Assembly: GCF_037198315.1 (NCBI RefSeq)
Contig: NZ_CP144913.1
Location: 992,001-1,056,000 of the forward strand
Length of the DNA stretch: 64,000 nucleotides
Direction: 5' to 3'
From: Janibacter sp. A1S7
GTDB lineage: Bacteria > Actinomycetota > Actinomycetes > Actinomycetales > Dermatophilaceae
The position numbers and the translations under genes were made by a program. Positions 44,298-53,647 of this stretch are shown here, piece by piece (the first letter of the stretch is position 1; each line of letters opens with the position of its first letter). The notes beneath the pieces are model-generated. The model had not been told where the DNA came from. It searched no databases and worked only from the letters and a program-made list of their open reading frames with translations.

Positions 44298-45832
44298 GTA
44301 TCGGGGTGACCCGCGGGGTGGCCCTGCGCGGGATCACCGGCCGGGTCGTCGACGTCGAGTGCCACAGCGGGCAGGGACTGCCGACCTTCGAGATCGGTGG
44401 CCTGCCGGACACCGCACTGCGTCAGGCGCCCCAGCGGGTGCGGGCGGCAGCCATCGCCGCCGGGCACTCGCTGAACCAGCGGCAGCTGACGATCAACCTC
44501 TCGCCCGCATCGATTCCCAAACACGGGACGTCCTTCGACCTGGGGATCGCCGTCGCGGCCCTGACCGCGTGCGAGGTCCTCCCCGCGGCGACGGTGCGTC
44601 CCATCGTCCACCTGGCGGAGCTCGGCCTCGACGGGCGTCTGCGGCACGTCACCGGCATCCTCCCGGCGGTGCTCGCCGCCCAGGAGGCCGGCTGCACACA
44701 CGTCGTCGTCGCGCCGGACGATGTCGCCGAGGCCGGCCTCGTCGACGGGATCACCGTCGCGACGGCGGCCACGCTCGAGGACCTCGTCGACGGCTACCGC
44801 TCCCTGGCGAAGGGGGAGCGGCCGCCACCGGCGCCGGCCCCGCAGGAGCACGTGACGGTCTCCGAGGGACGGCACCTCGACCTCGCCGACGTCTCGGGAC
44901 AGCACGAGGCGCGGGCCGCACTGACCCTGGCCGCGGCCGGTGGTCACCACCTGCTGCTCAACGGGCCCCCCGGCTCGGGCAAGACCATGCTCGCCGAACG
45001 GTTGGTGACGATCCTGCCGCCACTCACCCGCGAGCAAGCACTCGAGAGCCTTGCCGTGCGCTCCCTGCTCGGCGCCGTACCCACCACGGGGATCGACCGC
45101 GTGCCGCCCTTCGTCGCGCCGCACCACTCAGCCAGCGTGCCGTCGCTCGTCGGCGGTGGAACCGGGGCGGTGCTCCCGGGGGCGCTCTCCCAGGCCCACC
45201 ACGGCGTCCTGTTCTTGGACGAGGCGGCCGAGTTCGCCGGGTCCGCCCTGCAGGCCCTGCGCCAGCCGCTGGAGTCGGGCGAGGTCGTCGTCGCCCGGGC
45301 CCGTGAGCGGGTGTCCTACCCGGCGCGGGTGCAACTTGTCCTCGCGGCGAACCCGTGTCCCTGCGGGGAAGGTCACGGCAAGGGGCTGAACTGCCGGTGC
45401 CGGCCGACCGAGCGCCGGGCCTACGCCGCACGGCTGAGCGGACCGCTCATGGACCGGATGGACATCCAGGTCCAGGTGCCCAAGGTCAGCCTCGCCGACC
45501 TCAGCGAGGACCCGCCGGACTCCAGCGCCGCAGTGGCCGCCCGGGTCATGGCGGCCCGCGGCGCACAGGCGGCGCGCTGGCCGGCGGACCGCTGGCAGCT
45601 CAACAGCCAGGTCCCCGGGCCCGTGCTGCGACGGACCCCGTGGCGCCTGCCGTCGGCGACGACACGCCTGCTCGATCGTGCCCTCGAGCTCGGTCAGGTG
45701 ACCCTGCGTGGCTACGACAGGGTGCTCAGACTGGCCTGGTCGAGCGCCGACCTGCACGGACGCACGAGTCCGGACGTCGATGACGTCGGGCTGGCCCTGA
45801 TGTACCGCACGCAGGGCGCGGTGGCCGCATGA
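44294..45832 (+). CDS. comM: YifB/ComM family Mg-chelatase-like AAA+ ATPase
   Basis: ComM is a hexameric helicase that promotes branch migration during natural transformation. The 512-aa protein has an N-terminal Lon-like domain (GLPTFEIGGLPDTALRQ..INLSPASIPKHGTSFDLGIA), Walker A NGPPGSGKTMLAERL (about residue 225), Walker B VLFLDEAAEFAG, and ANPCPCGEGHGKGLNCRC, a zinc-like cysteine cluster. GTG 44294 overlaps yraN and the stop overlaps dprA. A CGAAGGGGG copy at 44808 lies in the interdomain linker. Confidence 0.95.
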   Translation: MSIGVTRGVALRGITGRVVDVECHSGQGLPTFEIGGLPDTALRQAPQRVRAAAIAAGHSLNQRQLTINLSPASIPKHGTSFDLGIAVAALTACEVLPAATVRPIVHLAELGLDGRLRHVTGILPAVLAAQEAGCTHVVVAPDDVAEAGLVDGITVATAATLEDLVDGYRSLAKGERPPPAPAPQEHVTVSEGRHLDLADVSGQHEARAALTLAAAGGHHLLLNGPPGSGKTMLAERLVTILPPLTREQALESLAVRSLLGAVPTTGIDRVPPFVAPHHSASVPSLVGGGTGAVLPGALSQAHHGVLFLDEAAEFAGSALQALRQPLESGEVVVARARERVSYPARVQLVLAANPCPCGEGHGKGLNCRCRPTERRAYAARLSGPLMDRMDIQVQVPKVSLADLSEDPPDSSAAVAARVMAARGAQAARWPADRWQLNSQVPGPVLRRTPWRLPSATTRLLDRALELGQVTLRGYDRVLRLAWSSADLHGRTSPDVDDVGLALMYRTQGAVAA

Positions 45833-47019
45833 GTGCCGGTCGTCCGCGCACACCCACCCGGGCAGAGGTGGCTCGCGCCCACGCGGAGGTCGGCTCCGAC
45901 CAGCGCCGTGCGCGAGTGGCGTGGTCACGTCTGCTGGAGCCGCAGCGCGAACGCGCGAGCGACACACCCTCCGCGCTCCACGAACACATCGCGCAGCTCG
46001 GCCACGTCGAGGCGTGGCACCGGCTCGTCGACGACGACCTGCCACGGTGCGAGAGTGCACGCGCCCGGGTGCCCGATGTCGACGTCGACGGTGAGCTCTC
46101 CCGCGCCGTCCGCTCGGGAGCACGGGTGGTCATCCCCGGGGACGCCGACTGGCCCGCCGCTCTCGACCATCCGGACATCGCCCCGCACCTGGTGCACGTG
46201 CGCGGTCAGGGGTGCCTCGGTGACCTCGCCGGGCGGGCAGTGGCCATCGTCGGATCCCGAGCCAGCAGCGGCTACGGCGAGGCGATCGCCCGCGAGCTGG
46301 GCGCCGGTGTCGCCCGGCACGGGTGGAGCGTCGTCTCCGGGGCTGCCTACGGGATCGACGCGGCGGCCCATCAGGGAGCGCTCGCGGTCGACGGTCCCGC
46401 GGTGGCCGTGCTGCCCTGCGGACCGGACCGCGTCTACCCGCGCGGGCACGAGCGACTCATCCACGCCGTCGCCGAATCAGGCGTCGTCATCACCGAGCTC
46501 GCGACGGGCATGACCGCGCGGCGCCACCGGTTCCTCGCTCGCAACCGACTCATCGCGGCCCTGGGCAGCGCCTGTGTCGTCGTCGAGGCGGGCCTGCGCT
46601 CGGGGTCGCTCAACACCGCGGGCTGGGCCGATGCCCTGCACCGACCCGTCGGGGCGGTGCCCGGGCCGGTCACCCAGATGTCCTCGGCGGGGTGCCACGA
46701 GTGGATCCGTCGCGGTCAGGCCACCCTCGTCACCGACGCCGAGGAGGTACTCGGCCTGGCGGCCCCGGTCGGGCAGGCTCCGGCCGAGGTCGTCGAGCTG
46801 CTCGGGCCGAGTCGTGCTCCCGACGTGATGACCAGTGACCAGCGGCGGGTCCACGACCGGCTCGAGGTCCGACGGGGCCGTGACGTCGGAGACATCGCCA
46901 CCGAGCTCGTCGTGCCGGTCGATGAGGTCATCGCCCGGCTGGCGATGATGCAGCTCGAGGGATGGTCCCACCACGGTGACGACGGGCGCTGGTACAGGGG
47001 TGGTGGCCCGACACGGTGA
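45829..47019 (+). CDS. dprA: DNA-processing protein DprA
   Basis: DprA loads RecA on incoming single-stranded DNA in natural transformation. The 396-aa protein has the Rossmann-like core [45 protein letters not shown] and the [15 protein letters not shown] block, and a C-terminal winged-helix-like domain (about residues 335-390). ATG 45829 overlaps comM. The yraN-comM-dprA string is common even in actinobacteria not known to be competent. Confidence 0.95.
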   Translation: MSAGRPRTPTRAEVARAHAEVGSDQRRARVAWSRLLEPQRERASDTPSALHEHIAQLGHVEAWHRLVDDDLPRCESARARVPDVDVDGELSRAVRSGARVVIPGDADWPAALDHPDIAPHLVHVRGQGCLGDLAGRAVAIVGSRASSGYGEAIARELGAGVARHGWSVVSGAAYGIDAAAHQGALAVDGPAVAVLPCGPDRVYPRGHERLIHAVAESGVVITELATGMTARRHRFLARNRLIAALGSACVVVEAGLRSGSLNTAGWADALHRPVGAVPGPVTQMSSAGCHEWIRRGQATLVTDAEEVLGLAAPVGQAPAEVVELLGPSRAPDVMTSDQRRVHDRLEVRRGRDVGDIATELVVPVDEVIARLAMMQLEGWSHHGDDGRWYRGGGPTR

Positions 47020-47060
47020 GCATCCACCGTCGCCGGTGGCGGTCGTGGCACGGTGGAGGG

Positions 47061-48005
47061 GTGAGCACGGCAGCCCCCCGGGAGCCGTCACCCGCGCCGC
47101 AGTGGGTGGCGCAGTCGGTCGACGCCTTCGCCGATCACCTCGTCCGCGAGCGCGACCGCTCCGAGCACACGGTCCGTGCGTATGCCGGGGACGTACGGGC
47201 CTGCCTGACGTGGTGCGCCGCCGAGGGCAGCAGATCGCTCGCCGACATCGATCTGGCGGCCCTGCGTGCCTGGCTGGGCACGCTCGCCAGCGGGGGAGCG
47301 GCCCGGTCGACGTTGTCCCGCCGCTCAGCGGCAGTGCGCACCTTCTTCGCTTGGGCGCGACGCACCGGGCGGATCAGGACCGACCCTGCGCTGCGGCTGG
47401 CCTCGCCCCGGAGACAGCGGACCCTGCCCGACGTGCTCACCAAGGACGGCGCGACCGCCGTCCTCGACGTCGCCGCGGTCGCCGCCGATGACGACGACCC
47501 GATCCACCTGCGCAACCGGGCCGTCCTCGAGCTGCTCTACGCCACCGGCATCCGCGTCGGGGAGCTGACCGGGCTGGACGTCGACGACGCCGACCGCCAC
47601 CGCAGGGTCGTGCGGGTACTCGGCAAGGGCCGCAAGGAGCGGATGGTCCCCTTCGGGCAGCCGGCCGACGACGCGCTCGCCGCGTGGCTCGAGCACGGCC
47701 GCCCACTCGTCGCGACGTCCGACTCCGGCCCCGCGCTCTTCCTCGGCCGTCGGGGCCGTCGGGTCGACCCGCGCCAGGTGCGCGAGGTCGTGCACGGCCT
47801 GCTGGCCCACGTCCCGGACGCACCCGACCTCGGGCCGCACGGGCTGCGTCACTCCGCTGCGACGCACCTGCTCGAGGGAGGGGCCGACCTGAGGATGGTC
47901 CAGGAGCTGCTCGGGCACTCCTCGCTGGCCACCACCCAGATCTACACGCACGTCTCCCTCGACCGGCTGCGCGACAGCTACCGGCAGGCGCACCCGCGCG
48001 CCTGA
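47061..48005 (+). CDS. xerC: Tyrosine recombinase XerC
   Basis: XerC, with XerD, resolves chromosome dimers at dif. The 314-aa protein has the N-terminal SAM-like domain (about 10-100) and the catalytic domain. The active site residues are Arg in [13 protein letters not shown], Lys in [13 protein letters not shown], His-x-x-Arg in [12 protein letters not shown], His in [14 protein letters not shown] and the tyrosine of that block. GTG 47061 follows GGAGGG. Its place after dprA and before rpsB is the standard XerC locus, so it is not a mobile integrase. Confidence 0.94.
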   Translation: MSTAAPREPSPAPQWVAQSVDAFADHLVRERDRSEHTVRAYAGDVRACLTWCAAEGSRSLADIDLAALRAWLGTLASGGAARSTLSRRSAAVRTFFAWARRTGRIRTDPALRLASPRRQRTLPDVLTKDGATAVLDVAAVAADDDDPIHLRNRAVLELLYATGIRVGELTGLDVDDADRHRRVVRVLGKGRKERMVPFGQPADDALAAWLEHGRPLVATSDSGPALFLGRRGRRVDPRQVREVVHGLLAHVPDAPDLGPHGLRHSAATHLLEGGADLRMVQELLGHSSLATTQIYTHVSLDRLRDSYRQAHPRA

Positions 48006-48016
48006 TCTCCTGCTCG

Positions 48017-48508
48017 TCAGGGCACCGGCAGGAGGATCACCCGCCGTGCGCCGAAGTAGGGGAGCGGGTCGAGGTAGTCGTCGGCCCGCTTCGCCCCCAG
48101 GTGCAGGCAGGTGCGCGGCGCGCAGTGGCTCGCGCCGCCTCCGATGTGCCCGACGACCTGCCCGCGACGCACCCGGTCCCCGACGGAGAGGTCGCTGACC
48201 ACCGGCTCGTAGGTGCTGCGGACGCCGGACTCGTGCGTGATGCTCAGCGTGCCGCGACCGGCGATCACCGCGCGGTGGGAGACGACGCCGTCCGCGACCG
48301 CGGTGACGTCCGCCCCCTTCGCCGTCCTCAGGTCGATCCCACGGTGCCCGGGACCCCATCGCTCGTCGGGTGCATCGAAGGAGGCCGCCACCGCAGGCCG
48401 CTCGCCGTCGCCGACGGGCCACTGCCACGTCGGGCCCGGAGGGGAAGGGGGAGGGAGCCCGACGAGGGCGCCGGCGACGGCGAGGGCGACGGGTGCGGTG
48501 GCGGCCAT
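48017..48508 (-). CDS. M23 family metallopeptidase, secreted
   Basis: This 163-aa protein has an N-terminal signal-like segment (MAATAPVALAVAGALVG) and a compact M23 (LytM) domain that would cut peptidoglycan cross-bridges. Zinc ligands are in GHRGIDL. The usual HxH is CLHLGAKR here, so the first histidine is replaced by cysteine, as in many actinobacterial members. ATG 48508 lies 7 nt after CAGGCT. A CCCCCTTCG copy is at 48313. It converges on xerC. Confidence 0.88.
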   Translation of the reverse strand: MAATAPVALAVAGALVGLPPPSPPGPTWQWPVGDGERPAVAASFDAPDERWGPGHRGIDLRTAKGADVTAVADGVVSHRAVIAGRGTLSITHESGVRSTYEPVVSDLSVGDRVRRGQVVGHIGGGASHCAPRTCLHLGAKRADDYLDPLPYFGARRVILLPVP

Positions 48509-48530
48509 GCGGACCAGCCTGCCGGGGGAG

Positions 48531-48551
48531 GCGACCGATCGGTCGCGACCG
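48531..48551. promoter_or_regulatory. Overlapping palindromes upstream of the M23 gene
   Basis: A perfect 16-bp palindrome GCGACCGATCGGTCGC (48531-48546) overlaps a second one, CGGTCGCGACCG (48540-48551). They lie 23-43 bp before the M23 start, across the expected -35 region, and look like an operator for a dimeric repressor. Confidence 0.55.
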
Positions 48552-48616
48552 TGCGTGCCCTGTGGACGACGAGCCCTCGGAGGGTGGGGGTGTGGATCAC
48601 CACCGGCCGCAGCTGG

Positions 48617-49774
48617 TCAGCCCATGGTGGCCAGACGCCGGCAGGCCTCGCGCAGCTTGTCCTCCTGCTTGCAGAACGCGAAGCGGACGAGGCTCGCCGT
48701 CTCGTCGGGGGTGTCGCAGAAGACCGATACCGGGACGCCGACGACACCGACGGACTCCGGCAGCTCCAGGCTCCACTGCACGGCATCGGTGACACCCAGC
48801 GGCGCGGCGTCCGCGACGACGAAGTAGGTGCCCTGTGGCACCGAGACATCGAAGCCCGCGGAGGTGAGACCGTCGACGAGCAGGTCTCGCCGCATCGCCA
48901 GCGACGAGGTCAGCTCCTCGAAGACCGTCGGCCCCAGCCGCAGCGCCTCGGCCACGGCGTGCTGCAGCGGAGAGGTCGTGGTGAAGGTCAGGTACTGCTT
49001 GACGGTCGTCACCGCACTCACCAGGCGTTCCGGACCGCTGATCCACCCGATCTTCCACCCGGTGACCGAGAAGGCCTTGCCCGCCGACCCGATCGTCAGC
49101 GTCCGCTCGGCCATGCCCGGCAGCGTCGCGATCGGCACGTGCACGGCGTCGTCGTAGGTCATGTGCTCGTAGACCTCGTCGCTGACCACCCACGCGTCGT
49201 GCTCGCGGGCGAGGTCGGCGACGACGGTCAGCTCCTCCCGGGTGAAGACCTTGCCGAGCGGGTTGTGCGGGGTGTTGAGCAGGACGACCTTCGTCCGCTC
49301 GGAGAACGCGGCGGCCAGGCGCTCGCGGTCGAAGCCCGGGCCGGGGAAGGACAGGGGCACGGAGCGCTGCACGCCCCCCGCGAGGGAGATCCCGGCGGCG
49401 TAGCTGTCGTAGTACGGCTCGAAGGTCACCACTTCGTCGCCCGCCTCGAGCAGGGCCAGGAGCGCGCTGGCGATCGCCTCGGTCGCCCCCGCGGTGACGA
49501 GCACCTCCGACCCGGGGTCGAGCTCGATGCCGTACCGCTCGCGCTGGTGATCGGCGATCGCGGAGCGGAGGGAGGGCACACCCTGGCCCGGTGGGTACTG
49601 GTTGTGGCCCCCGGCGATGGCCCGACGGGCCGCCTCGAGCACCTCCCCGGGGCCATCGGTGTCCGGGAACCCCTGACCGAGGTTCACCGCGTCGTGCCGG
49701 CGCGCCAGGGCCGACATCGTCGAGAAGATCGTCTCGCCGTAGGGGCGCATCCGGGTCACGAGGGGATCAGTCAT
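48617..49774 (-). CDS. dapC: Pyridoxal phosphate-dependent aminotransferase, DapC-like
   Basis: This 385-aa fold-type I aminotransferase resembles mycobacterial DapC (N-succinyldiaminopimelate aminotransferase, lysine and cell-wall pathway) along its length. It has AVNLGQGFPDTDGP, NQYPPGQG, NTPHNPLGKVF, VVSDEVYEHM and the PLP lysine in IGSAGKAFSVTGWKIGW, with the substrate arginine in LVRFAFCKQ. Methionine or kynurenine aminotransferase activity is possible. ATG 49774 follows TAGGGT by 7 nt; a much longer open frame upstream is an artefact. Confidence 0.85.
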   Translation of the reverse strand: MTDPLVTRMRPYGETIFSTMSALARRHDAVNLGQGFPDTDGPGEVLEAARRAIAGGHNQYPPGQGVPSLRSAIADHQRERYGIELDPGSEVLVTAGATEAIASALLALLEAGDEVVTFEPYYDSYAAGISLAGGVQRSVPLSFPGPGFDRERLAAAFSERTKVVLLNTPHNPLGKVFTREELTVVADLAREHDAWVVSDEVYEHMTYDDAVHVPIATLPGMAERTLTIGSAGKAFSVTGWKIGWISGPERLVSAVTTVKQYLTFTTTSPLQHAVAEALRLGPTVFEELTSSLAMRRDLLVDGLTSAGFDVSVPQGTYFVVADAAPLGVTDAVQWSLELPESVGVVGVPVSVFCDTPDETASLVRFAFCKQEDKLREACRRLATMG

Positions 49775-49781
49775 GCCCTCG

Positions 49782-49787
49782 ACCCTA
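49782..49787 (-). promoter_or_regulatory. -10 element of the aminotransferase (leaderless)
   Basis: On the minus strand TAGGGT is followed by 7 nt and then the ATG at 49774. Confidence 0.55.
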
Positions 49788-49811
49788 GGACGGTCGGGAC
49801 CGGGCCGCGGG

Positions 49812-49860
49812 CGAAGGGGGTGGTCCGGCCCCTCGCCGGGGCGTGGGATTTCCCCCTTCG
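49812..49860. repeat. Inverted pair of the 9-mer between aminotransferase and rpsB
   Basis: CGAAGGGGG (49812-49820) and CCCCCTTCG (49852-49860) are exact reverse complements 31 nt apart, enclosing a smaller GCCCC/GGGGC stem. They lie between the two divergent promoters, so the structure could insulate them. Confidence 0.7.
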
Positions 49861-49873
49861 TCCCGCGTGGCCG

Positions 49874-49879
49874 TAAGAT
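49874..49879 (+). promoter_or_regulatory. Probable -10 of the rpsB-tsf promoter
   Basis: TAAGAT lies 168 nt before the rpsB start. No clear -35 is seen. The leader that follows contains a perfect 8-bp hairpin (CCCGGTCC-gac-GGACCGGG, 49972-49990) that may serve S2 autoregulation. Confidence 0.4.
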
Positions 49880-49971
49880 GGGGTGCACATCCAGTGTGTC
49901 TGGATGAATTCGCGTGTTCCTCTGACCGGGTGACGAGTTCCGACTCCGAATCCGGGGCACACCACAGCAGT

Positions 49972-49990
49972 CCCGGTCCGACGGACCGGG
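49972..49990 (+). promoter_or_regulatory. Hairpin in the rpsB leader
   Basis: A perfect 8-bp stem with a 3-nt loop lies 58 nt before the rpsB ATG. Ribosomal protein S2 often represses its own operon through the leader; a match to a known leader class was not possible by eye. Confidence 0.4.
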
Positions 49991-50047
49991 TGGGGTGGGT
50001 CGGAGCACCAGGAGAGAACTGACAACCCACGACGAGAGGACTTCGGC

Positions 50048-51028
50048 ATGGCCGTCGTCACCATGCGCCAGCTCCTGGAGAGCGGCGTCCACTTCGGGCA
50101 CCAGACCCGCCGGTGGAACCCCAAGATGAAGCGCTTCATCATGACCGAGCGCAATGGCATCTACATCATCGACCTGCAGCAGTCGCTGACCTACATCAAC
50201 GACGCCTACGAGTTCGTCAAGCAGACGGTCGCCCACGGTGGCACCATCCTGTTCGTCGGCACGAAGAAGCAGGCCCAGGAGCCGATCGCCGAGCAGGCGA
50301 CGCGCGTCGGGATGCCCTACGTCAACCACCGCTGGCTCGGTGGCATGCTCACCAACTTCCAGACGATCTCCAAGCGCCTCACCCGCCTGAAGGAGCTCGA
50401 GGAGATCGACTTCGACACCGTCGCCGGCTCCGGCTACACGAAGAAGGAACTGCTCATCCTTCGCCGTGAGAAGGACAAGCTGGACAAGACCCTCGGTGGT
50501 ATCCGCGACATGACCAAGGTCCCCTCCGCGGTCTGGATCGTCGACACCAAGAAGGAGCACCTGGCGGTCGACGAGGCCCAGAAGCTGGGCCTGCCGGTCA
50601 TCGCCATCCTCGACACCAACTGCGACCCGGACGAGGTCCAGTACAAGATCCCCGGCAACGACGACGCGATCCGCTCGGTCACCCTGCTGACCCGGGTCGT
50701 CGCCGACGCGGTCGCCGACGGCCTGATGGCCCGCGGCGGCGGGAGCGCCGCCCAGGGCGGCGAGGCATCCGCCGAGCCGATGGCCGAGTGGGAGCGCGAG
50801 CTCCTCGCCGGTGAGGGCGAGACCGCTGCTGCGGTCGAGCAGGCTCCGGCCGCTGCGGCCCCGCAGGCCGAGACCGAGGCCGCCGCCACCGAGGCCGCGG
50901 CCGAGGTGCCGGTCACCGACGCGCCCGCCGAGTCGGAGACCCCGGCGCAGACCGCGGCCTCCGACGAGACCGCGACCTCCCCGGAGACCGCGCCCGCCAC
51001 CCCGGCCGCGGACACCCCCGAGGCCTGA
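50048..51028 (+). CDS. rpsB: 30S ribosomal protein S2
   Basis: This S2 has the N-terminus [42 protein letters not shown] and [15 protein letters not shown]. It is 326 aa, about 80 longer than usual, because of a C-terminal tail of Ala, Glu, Pro and Thr (from about residue 240), seen in other actinobacteria. ATG 50048 follows GAGAGGA. It is co-transcribed with tsf 46 bp downstream. Confidence 0.98.
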   Translation: MAVVTMRQLLESGVHFGHQTRRWNPKMKRFIMTERNGIYIIDLQQSLTYINDAYEFVKQTVAHGGTILFVGTKKQAQEPIAEQATRVGMPYVNHRWLGGMLTNFQTISKRLTRLKELEEIDFDTVAGSGYTKKELLILRREKDKLDKTLGGIRDMTKVPSAVWIVDTKKEHLAVDEAQKLGLPVIAILDTNCDPDEVQYKIPGNDDAIRSVTLLTRVVADAVADGLMARGGGSAAQGGEASAEPMAEWERELLAGEGETAAAVEQAPAAAAPQAETEAAATEAAAEVPVTDAPAESETPAQTAASDETATSPETAPATPAADTPEA

Positions 51029-51074
51029 GTCACTCACCACTCGTCCATTCCTGAAGAAGGAGAACGGCACACAC

Positions 51075-51902
51075 ATGGCGAACTACACCGCCGCTGACAT
51101 CAAGGAGCTGCGCGAGCGCACCGGCGCCGGCATGCTCGACGTGAAGAAGGCGCTCGACGAGGCCGAGGGCGACAAGGCCAAGGCGATCGAGGGCCTGCGG
51201 ATCAAGGGCCTGAAGGGCGTCACCAAGCGCGAGGGGCGCACCACCTCCAACGGGCTCGTGGTCGCCAGGGCCGAGGCCGGCGTGGGTACCCTCGTCGAGG
51301 TCCTGTGCGAGACCGACTTCGTCGCCAAGGCTGCCCCCTTCGGAGCCCTGGCCGACGACGTCCTCGCCGCGGCCGTCGAGGCCGAGGCCACGGACGCCGA
51401 GAGCCTGCTCGCGGCGACCGTGGACGGCAAGACGGTCCAGGAGATGCTCGACGAGGCCAACGCGACCATCGGCGAGAAGATCGAGGTCAAGCGGGTCGCC
51501 CGGGTCGAGGCGCCGAACGTCTCGGCCTACCTGCACAAGACCAGCCCGGACCTGCCCGCGCAGATCGGTGTCCTCATGGGCACCGAGGGCGGCGACGACC
51601 AGGTTGCGCGTGACGTCGCGATGCACATCGCCGCGTTCAGCCCGAAGGTCCTCACCCGTGACGAGATCGACGCCGAGACGGTCGCCAGCGAGCGCCGCAT
51701 CGCCGAGGAGACCGCCAAGGAGGAGGGCAAGCCGGAGGCCGCGATGCCGAAGATCATCGAGGGTCGCGTCAACGGCTTCTTCAAGGAGAACGTCCTGCTC
51801 GACCAGCCGTTCGCCAAGGACACCAAGAAGTCGGTCGGCACGGTTCTCGAGGAGGCCGGTGCGCGCGCGACGCAGTTCGCCCGCTTCCGCGTCGGTTCCT
51901 GA
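51075..51902 (+). CDS. tsf: Translation elongation factor Ts
   Basis: EF-Ts exchanges GDP for GTP on EF-Tu. The 275-aa protein has YTAADIKELRERTGAGMLDVKKAL at the N-terminus, and VEVLCETDFVAK, the EF-Tu contact. The C-terminal part VLLDQPFAKDTKKSVG is complete. ATG 51075 follows GAAGAAGGAGAA. A strong hairpin terminator follows 16 bp after the stop. Confidence 0.98.
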   Translation: MANYTAADIKELRERTGAGMLDVKKALDEAEGDKAKAIEGLRIKGLKGVTKREGRTTSNGLVVARAEAGVGTLVEVLCETDFVAKAAPFGALADDVLAAAVEAEATDAESLLAATVDGKTVQEMLDEANATIGEKIEVKRVARVEAPNVSAYLHKTSPDLPAQIGVLMGTEGGDDQVARDVAMHIAAFSPKVLTRDEIDAETVASERRIAEETAKEEGKPEAAMPKIIEGRVNGFFKENVLLDQPFAKDTKKSVGTVLEEAGARATQFARFRVGS

Positions 51903-51917
51903 CGTACGCAGCACCCC

Positions 51918-51960
51918 ACGAAGGGGGCCACACCCGCTCGTCGGGCGTGGCCCCCTTCGT
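51918..51960 (+). terminator. tsf terminator, bidirectional, built from the 9-mer
   Basis: A 19-bp stem with one mismatch pairs 51918-51936 with 51942-51960 around a CTCGT loop. Its base is the inverted pair CGAAGGGGG (51919) and CCCCCTTCG (51951). It also contains the first base of the convergent lipoprotein stop, so it can serve both genes. Confidence 0.85.
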
Positions 51961-52703
51961 CATGGACCGGGGGTGCCGTACTTCTCCTCGTAGATGGCAC
52001 CCTCGCCGGCGATGTAGTTCTTGCACGACTGTTCGTCCTGGACGCCGTCGGGGAACAGCTGGTCCAGCGTCGGTTGGTCGATCAGTGCACAGTGGTCGCC
52101 GGAGGGAGTCTGCGCCGGGGGCGGCGATGGGGCCGGCTGGAGGGGCGTCGGTGGGGACGCCGGCTCATGGGTGATGATCTCGCCGCCCGCCCCGCTGCGG
52201 CAGGTCGAGGCACGTCCCGGGGGCTGCGAGGAGGAGCTGTTGCAGTTCCACTCGCCGATGTCGACGTAGGCGCCGCTGCCCTGGGGTGGGGACGGGGGGT
52301 CCGTGTAGTAGCGGGTCAACAGGTCGACGGCGACGGCGCAGCCCACGTCTGCGGAGATGATCTCGACGGTGACCCGCGTCCCGGTGGTCGTCGTGACCTG
52401 CCCGCAGCGCTGGGGGCCGACGGGAGCGGCCGGCGTCGTGGATGAGGACGTGGTGCTCGTGACCTCTGCTGGCCGGGCCGTGCTCGTCGTCGGGGTGCGG
52501 CTCGTGCTGGCCGGCGGGGTCTGCGTCGGGCTGCTCGCACTCGGTGAGGTGCTGGTGGAGGAGGTGGACGTGGACGTCGAGGACGTAGCGGACGTCGAGG
52601 AGGGGGTGGCCGCGGTCGAGCCGGGCCCGGCGGCGCTGCAGCCGGCAAGGGCGGCAACGAGCAGCGGAGCGATCACGCCGCGACCCGGGATCCGTGGTGC
52701 CAT
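51960..52703 (-). CDS. Secreted lipoprotein with Ser/Thr-rich linker, unknown
   Basis: This 247-aa protein has a lipoprotein signal peptide (VIAPLLVAALAGC, lipobox LAGC), then about 75 residues of Ser, Thr and Pro linker, and a cysteine-containing domain (RCGQVTTTTGTRVTVEIISADVGCAVAVDLLTRYYTDP). A proline-rich stretch and a C-terminal piece with DHCALID and EQSCKNYIAG follow. The domain family is not recognised. GAGGAG lies before ATG 52703. Confidence 0.8.
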   Translation of the reverse strand: MAPRIPGRGVIAPLLVAALAGCSAAGPGSTAATPSSTSATSSTSTSTSSTSTSPSASSPTQTPPASTSRTPTTSTARPAEVTSTTSSSTTPAAPVGPQRCGQVTTTTGTRVTVEIISADVGCAVAVDLLTRYYTDPPSPPQGSGAYVDIGEWNCNSSSSQPPGRASTCRSGAGGEIITHEPASPPTPLQPAPSPPPAQTPSGDHCALIDQPTLDQLFPDGVQDEQSCKNYIAGEGAIYEEKYGTPGP

Positions 52704-52734
52704 GCCGACTCCTCGCCCGAGTGGATGCCCTGAA

Positions 52735-52763
52735 AGAATAGTGATGCCGGTCTCCGTCGACAA
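52735..52763 (-). promoter_or_regulatory. Promoter of the lipoprotein gene
   Basis: On the minus strand TTGTCG (52758-52763) and TATTCT (52735-52740) are 17 bp apart, close to sigma-70 consensus, 32 nt before the ATG. Confidence 0.6.
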
Positions 52764-52849
52764 GGCTTGTGCCCGGGTGGGTCCTCGAACGACGCACACC
52801 TGTGGAAGGATCAGGCGCAGCCGTCCAGCCAGACCCAGGGAGCGCCCAC

Positions 52850-53578
52850 GTGACCGACCGGACCACACCCACTGCCTATCGCCGCGTCCTGCTCAAGCTG
52901 TCCGGTGAGGCCTTCGGCGGGGGCAAGGTCGGCGTGGCCCCCGATGTCGTGCGCGGCATCGCCGAGCAGATCGCCACCGCGGTCAACAGCGGCGTCGAGG
53001 TGGCCATCGTCGTCGGCGGCGGCAACTTCTTCCGCGGCAAGCAGCTGCAGGAGCAGGGCATGGACCGCACCCGAGCCGACTACATGGGGATGCTCGGCAC
53101 CGTCATGAACTGCCTGGCGCTGCAGGACTTCCTCGAGGAGGCCGGGATCGACACCCGGGTGCAGACCGCCATCACCATGGGTCAGGTGGCCGAGGCGTAC
53201 ATCCCGCGCCGCGCGATCCGCCACCTGGAGAAGGGTCGCGTCGTCATCTTCGGTGCCGGCGCTGGCATGCCCTTCTTCTCCACCGACACGGTCAGCGCCC
53301 AGCGCGCCCTGGAGATCAAGTGCGACATCGTCCTGATGTCCAAGCACGGCGTCGACGGGGTCTACAACTCCGACCCGCGCCGCAACCCAGATGCCACCAA
53401 GCTCGACCAGGTCACGTACGAGCAGGCACTGCAGCAGGACCTCAAGGTCGTCGACGCAGCCGCCTTCAGCCTCTGCCGCGAGAACGGCCTGCCGATGCTC
53501 GTCTTCGGTATGGACGGCGAGCGCAACATCACCCGCGCCCTGCTCGGTGAGCCGCTGGGCACGCTGGTCACCTCCTGA
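52850..53578 (+). CDS. pyrH: Uridylate kinase
   Basis: UMP kinase makes UDP in pyrimidine synthesis. The 242-aa protein has [42 protein letters not shown] and [16 protein letters not shown] of the amino acid kinase fold, and the late [23 protein letters not shown] 52850 is the start consistent with family length. It leads the pyrH-frr-cdsA string. Confidence 0.97.
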   Translation: MTDRTTPTAYRRVLLKLSGEAFGGGKVGVAPDVVRGIAEQIATAVNSGVEVAIVVGGGNFFRGKQLQEQGMDRTRADYMGMLGTVMNCLALQDFLEEAGIDTRVQTAITMGQVAEAYIPRRAIRHLEKGRVVIFGAGAGMPFFSTDTVSAQRALEIKCDIVLMSKHGVDGVYNSDPRRNPDATKLDQVTYEQALQQDLKVVDAAAFSLCRENGLPMLVFGMDGERNITRALLGEPLGTLVTS

Positions 53579-53647
53579 GTGGGAGACTGACCCTGGACCA
53601 CCGGGACGCGCCATGCCGCGCCCTGATCACGAAGGAGCCTGAGACAC

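Noticed and set aside
43926..47019. yraN-comM-dprA as proof of natural competence
   Set aside because: These genes occur in many bacteria not known to take up DNA. They are compatible with the uptake-sequence idea but do not prove it.
47061..48005. XerC as a mobile-element integrase
   Set aside because: It sits in the conserved dprA-xerC-rpsB neighbourhood with no attachment-site repeats or cargo genes.
48440..48455. Additional 9-mer copies such as GGAAGGGGG or versions with four G/C residues
   Set aside because: They differ from the exact word by one base and were left out of the count. They may be degenerate copies, but including them by eye would bias the estimate.
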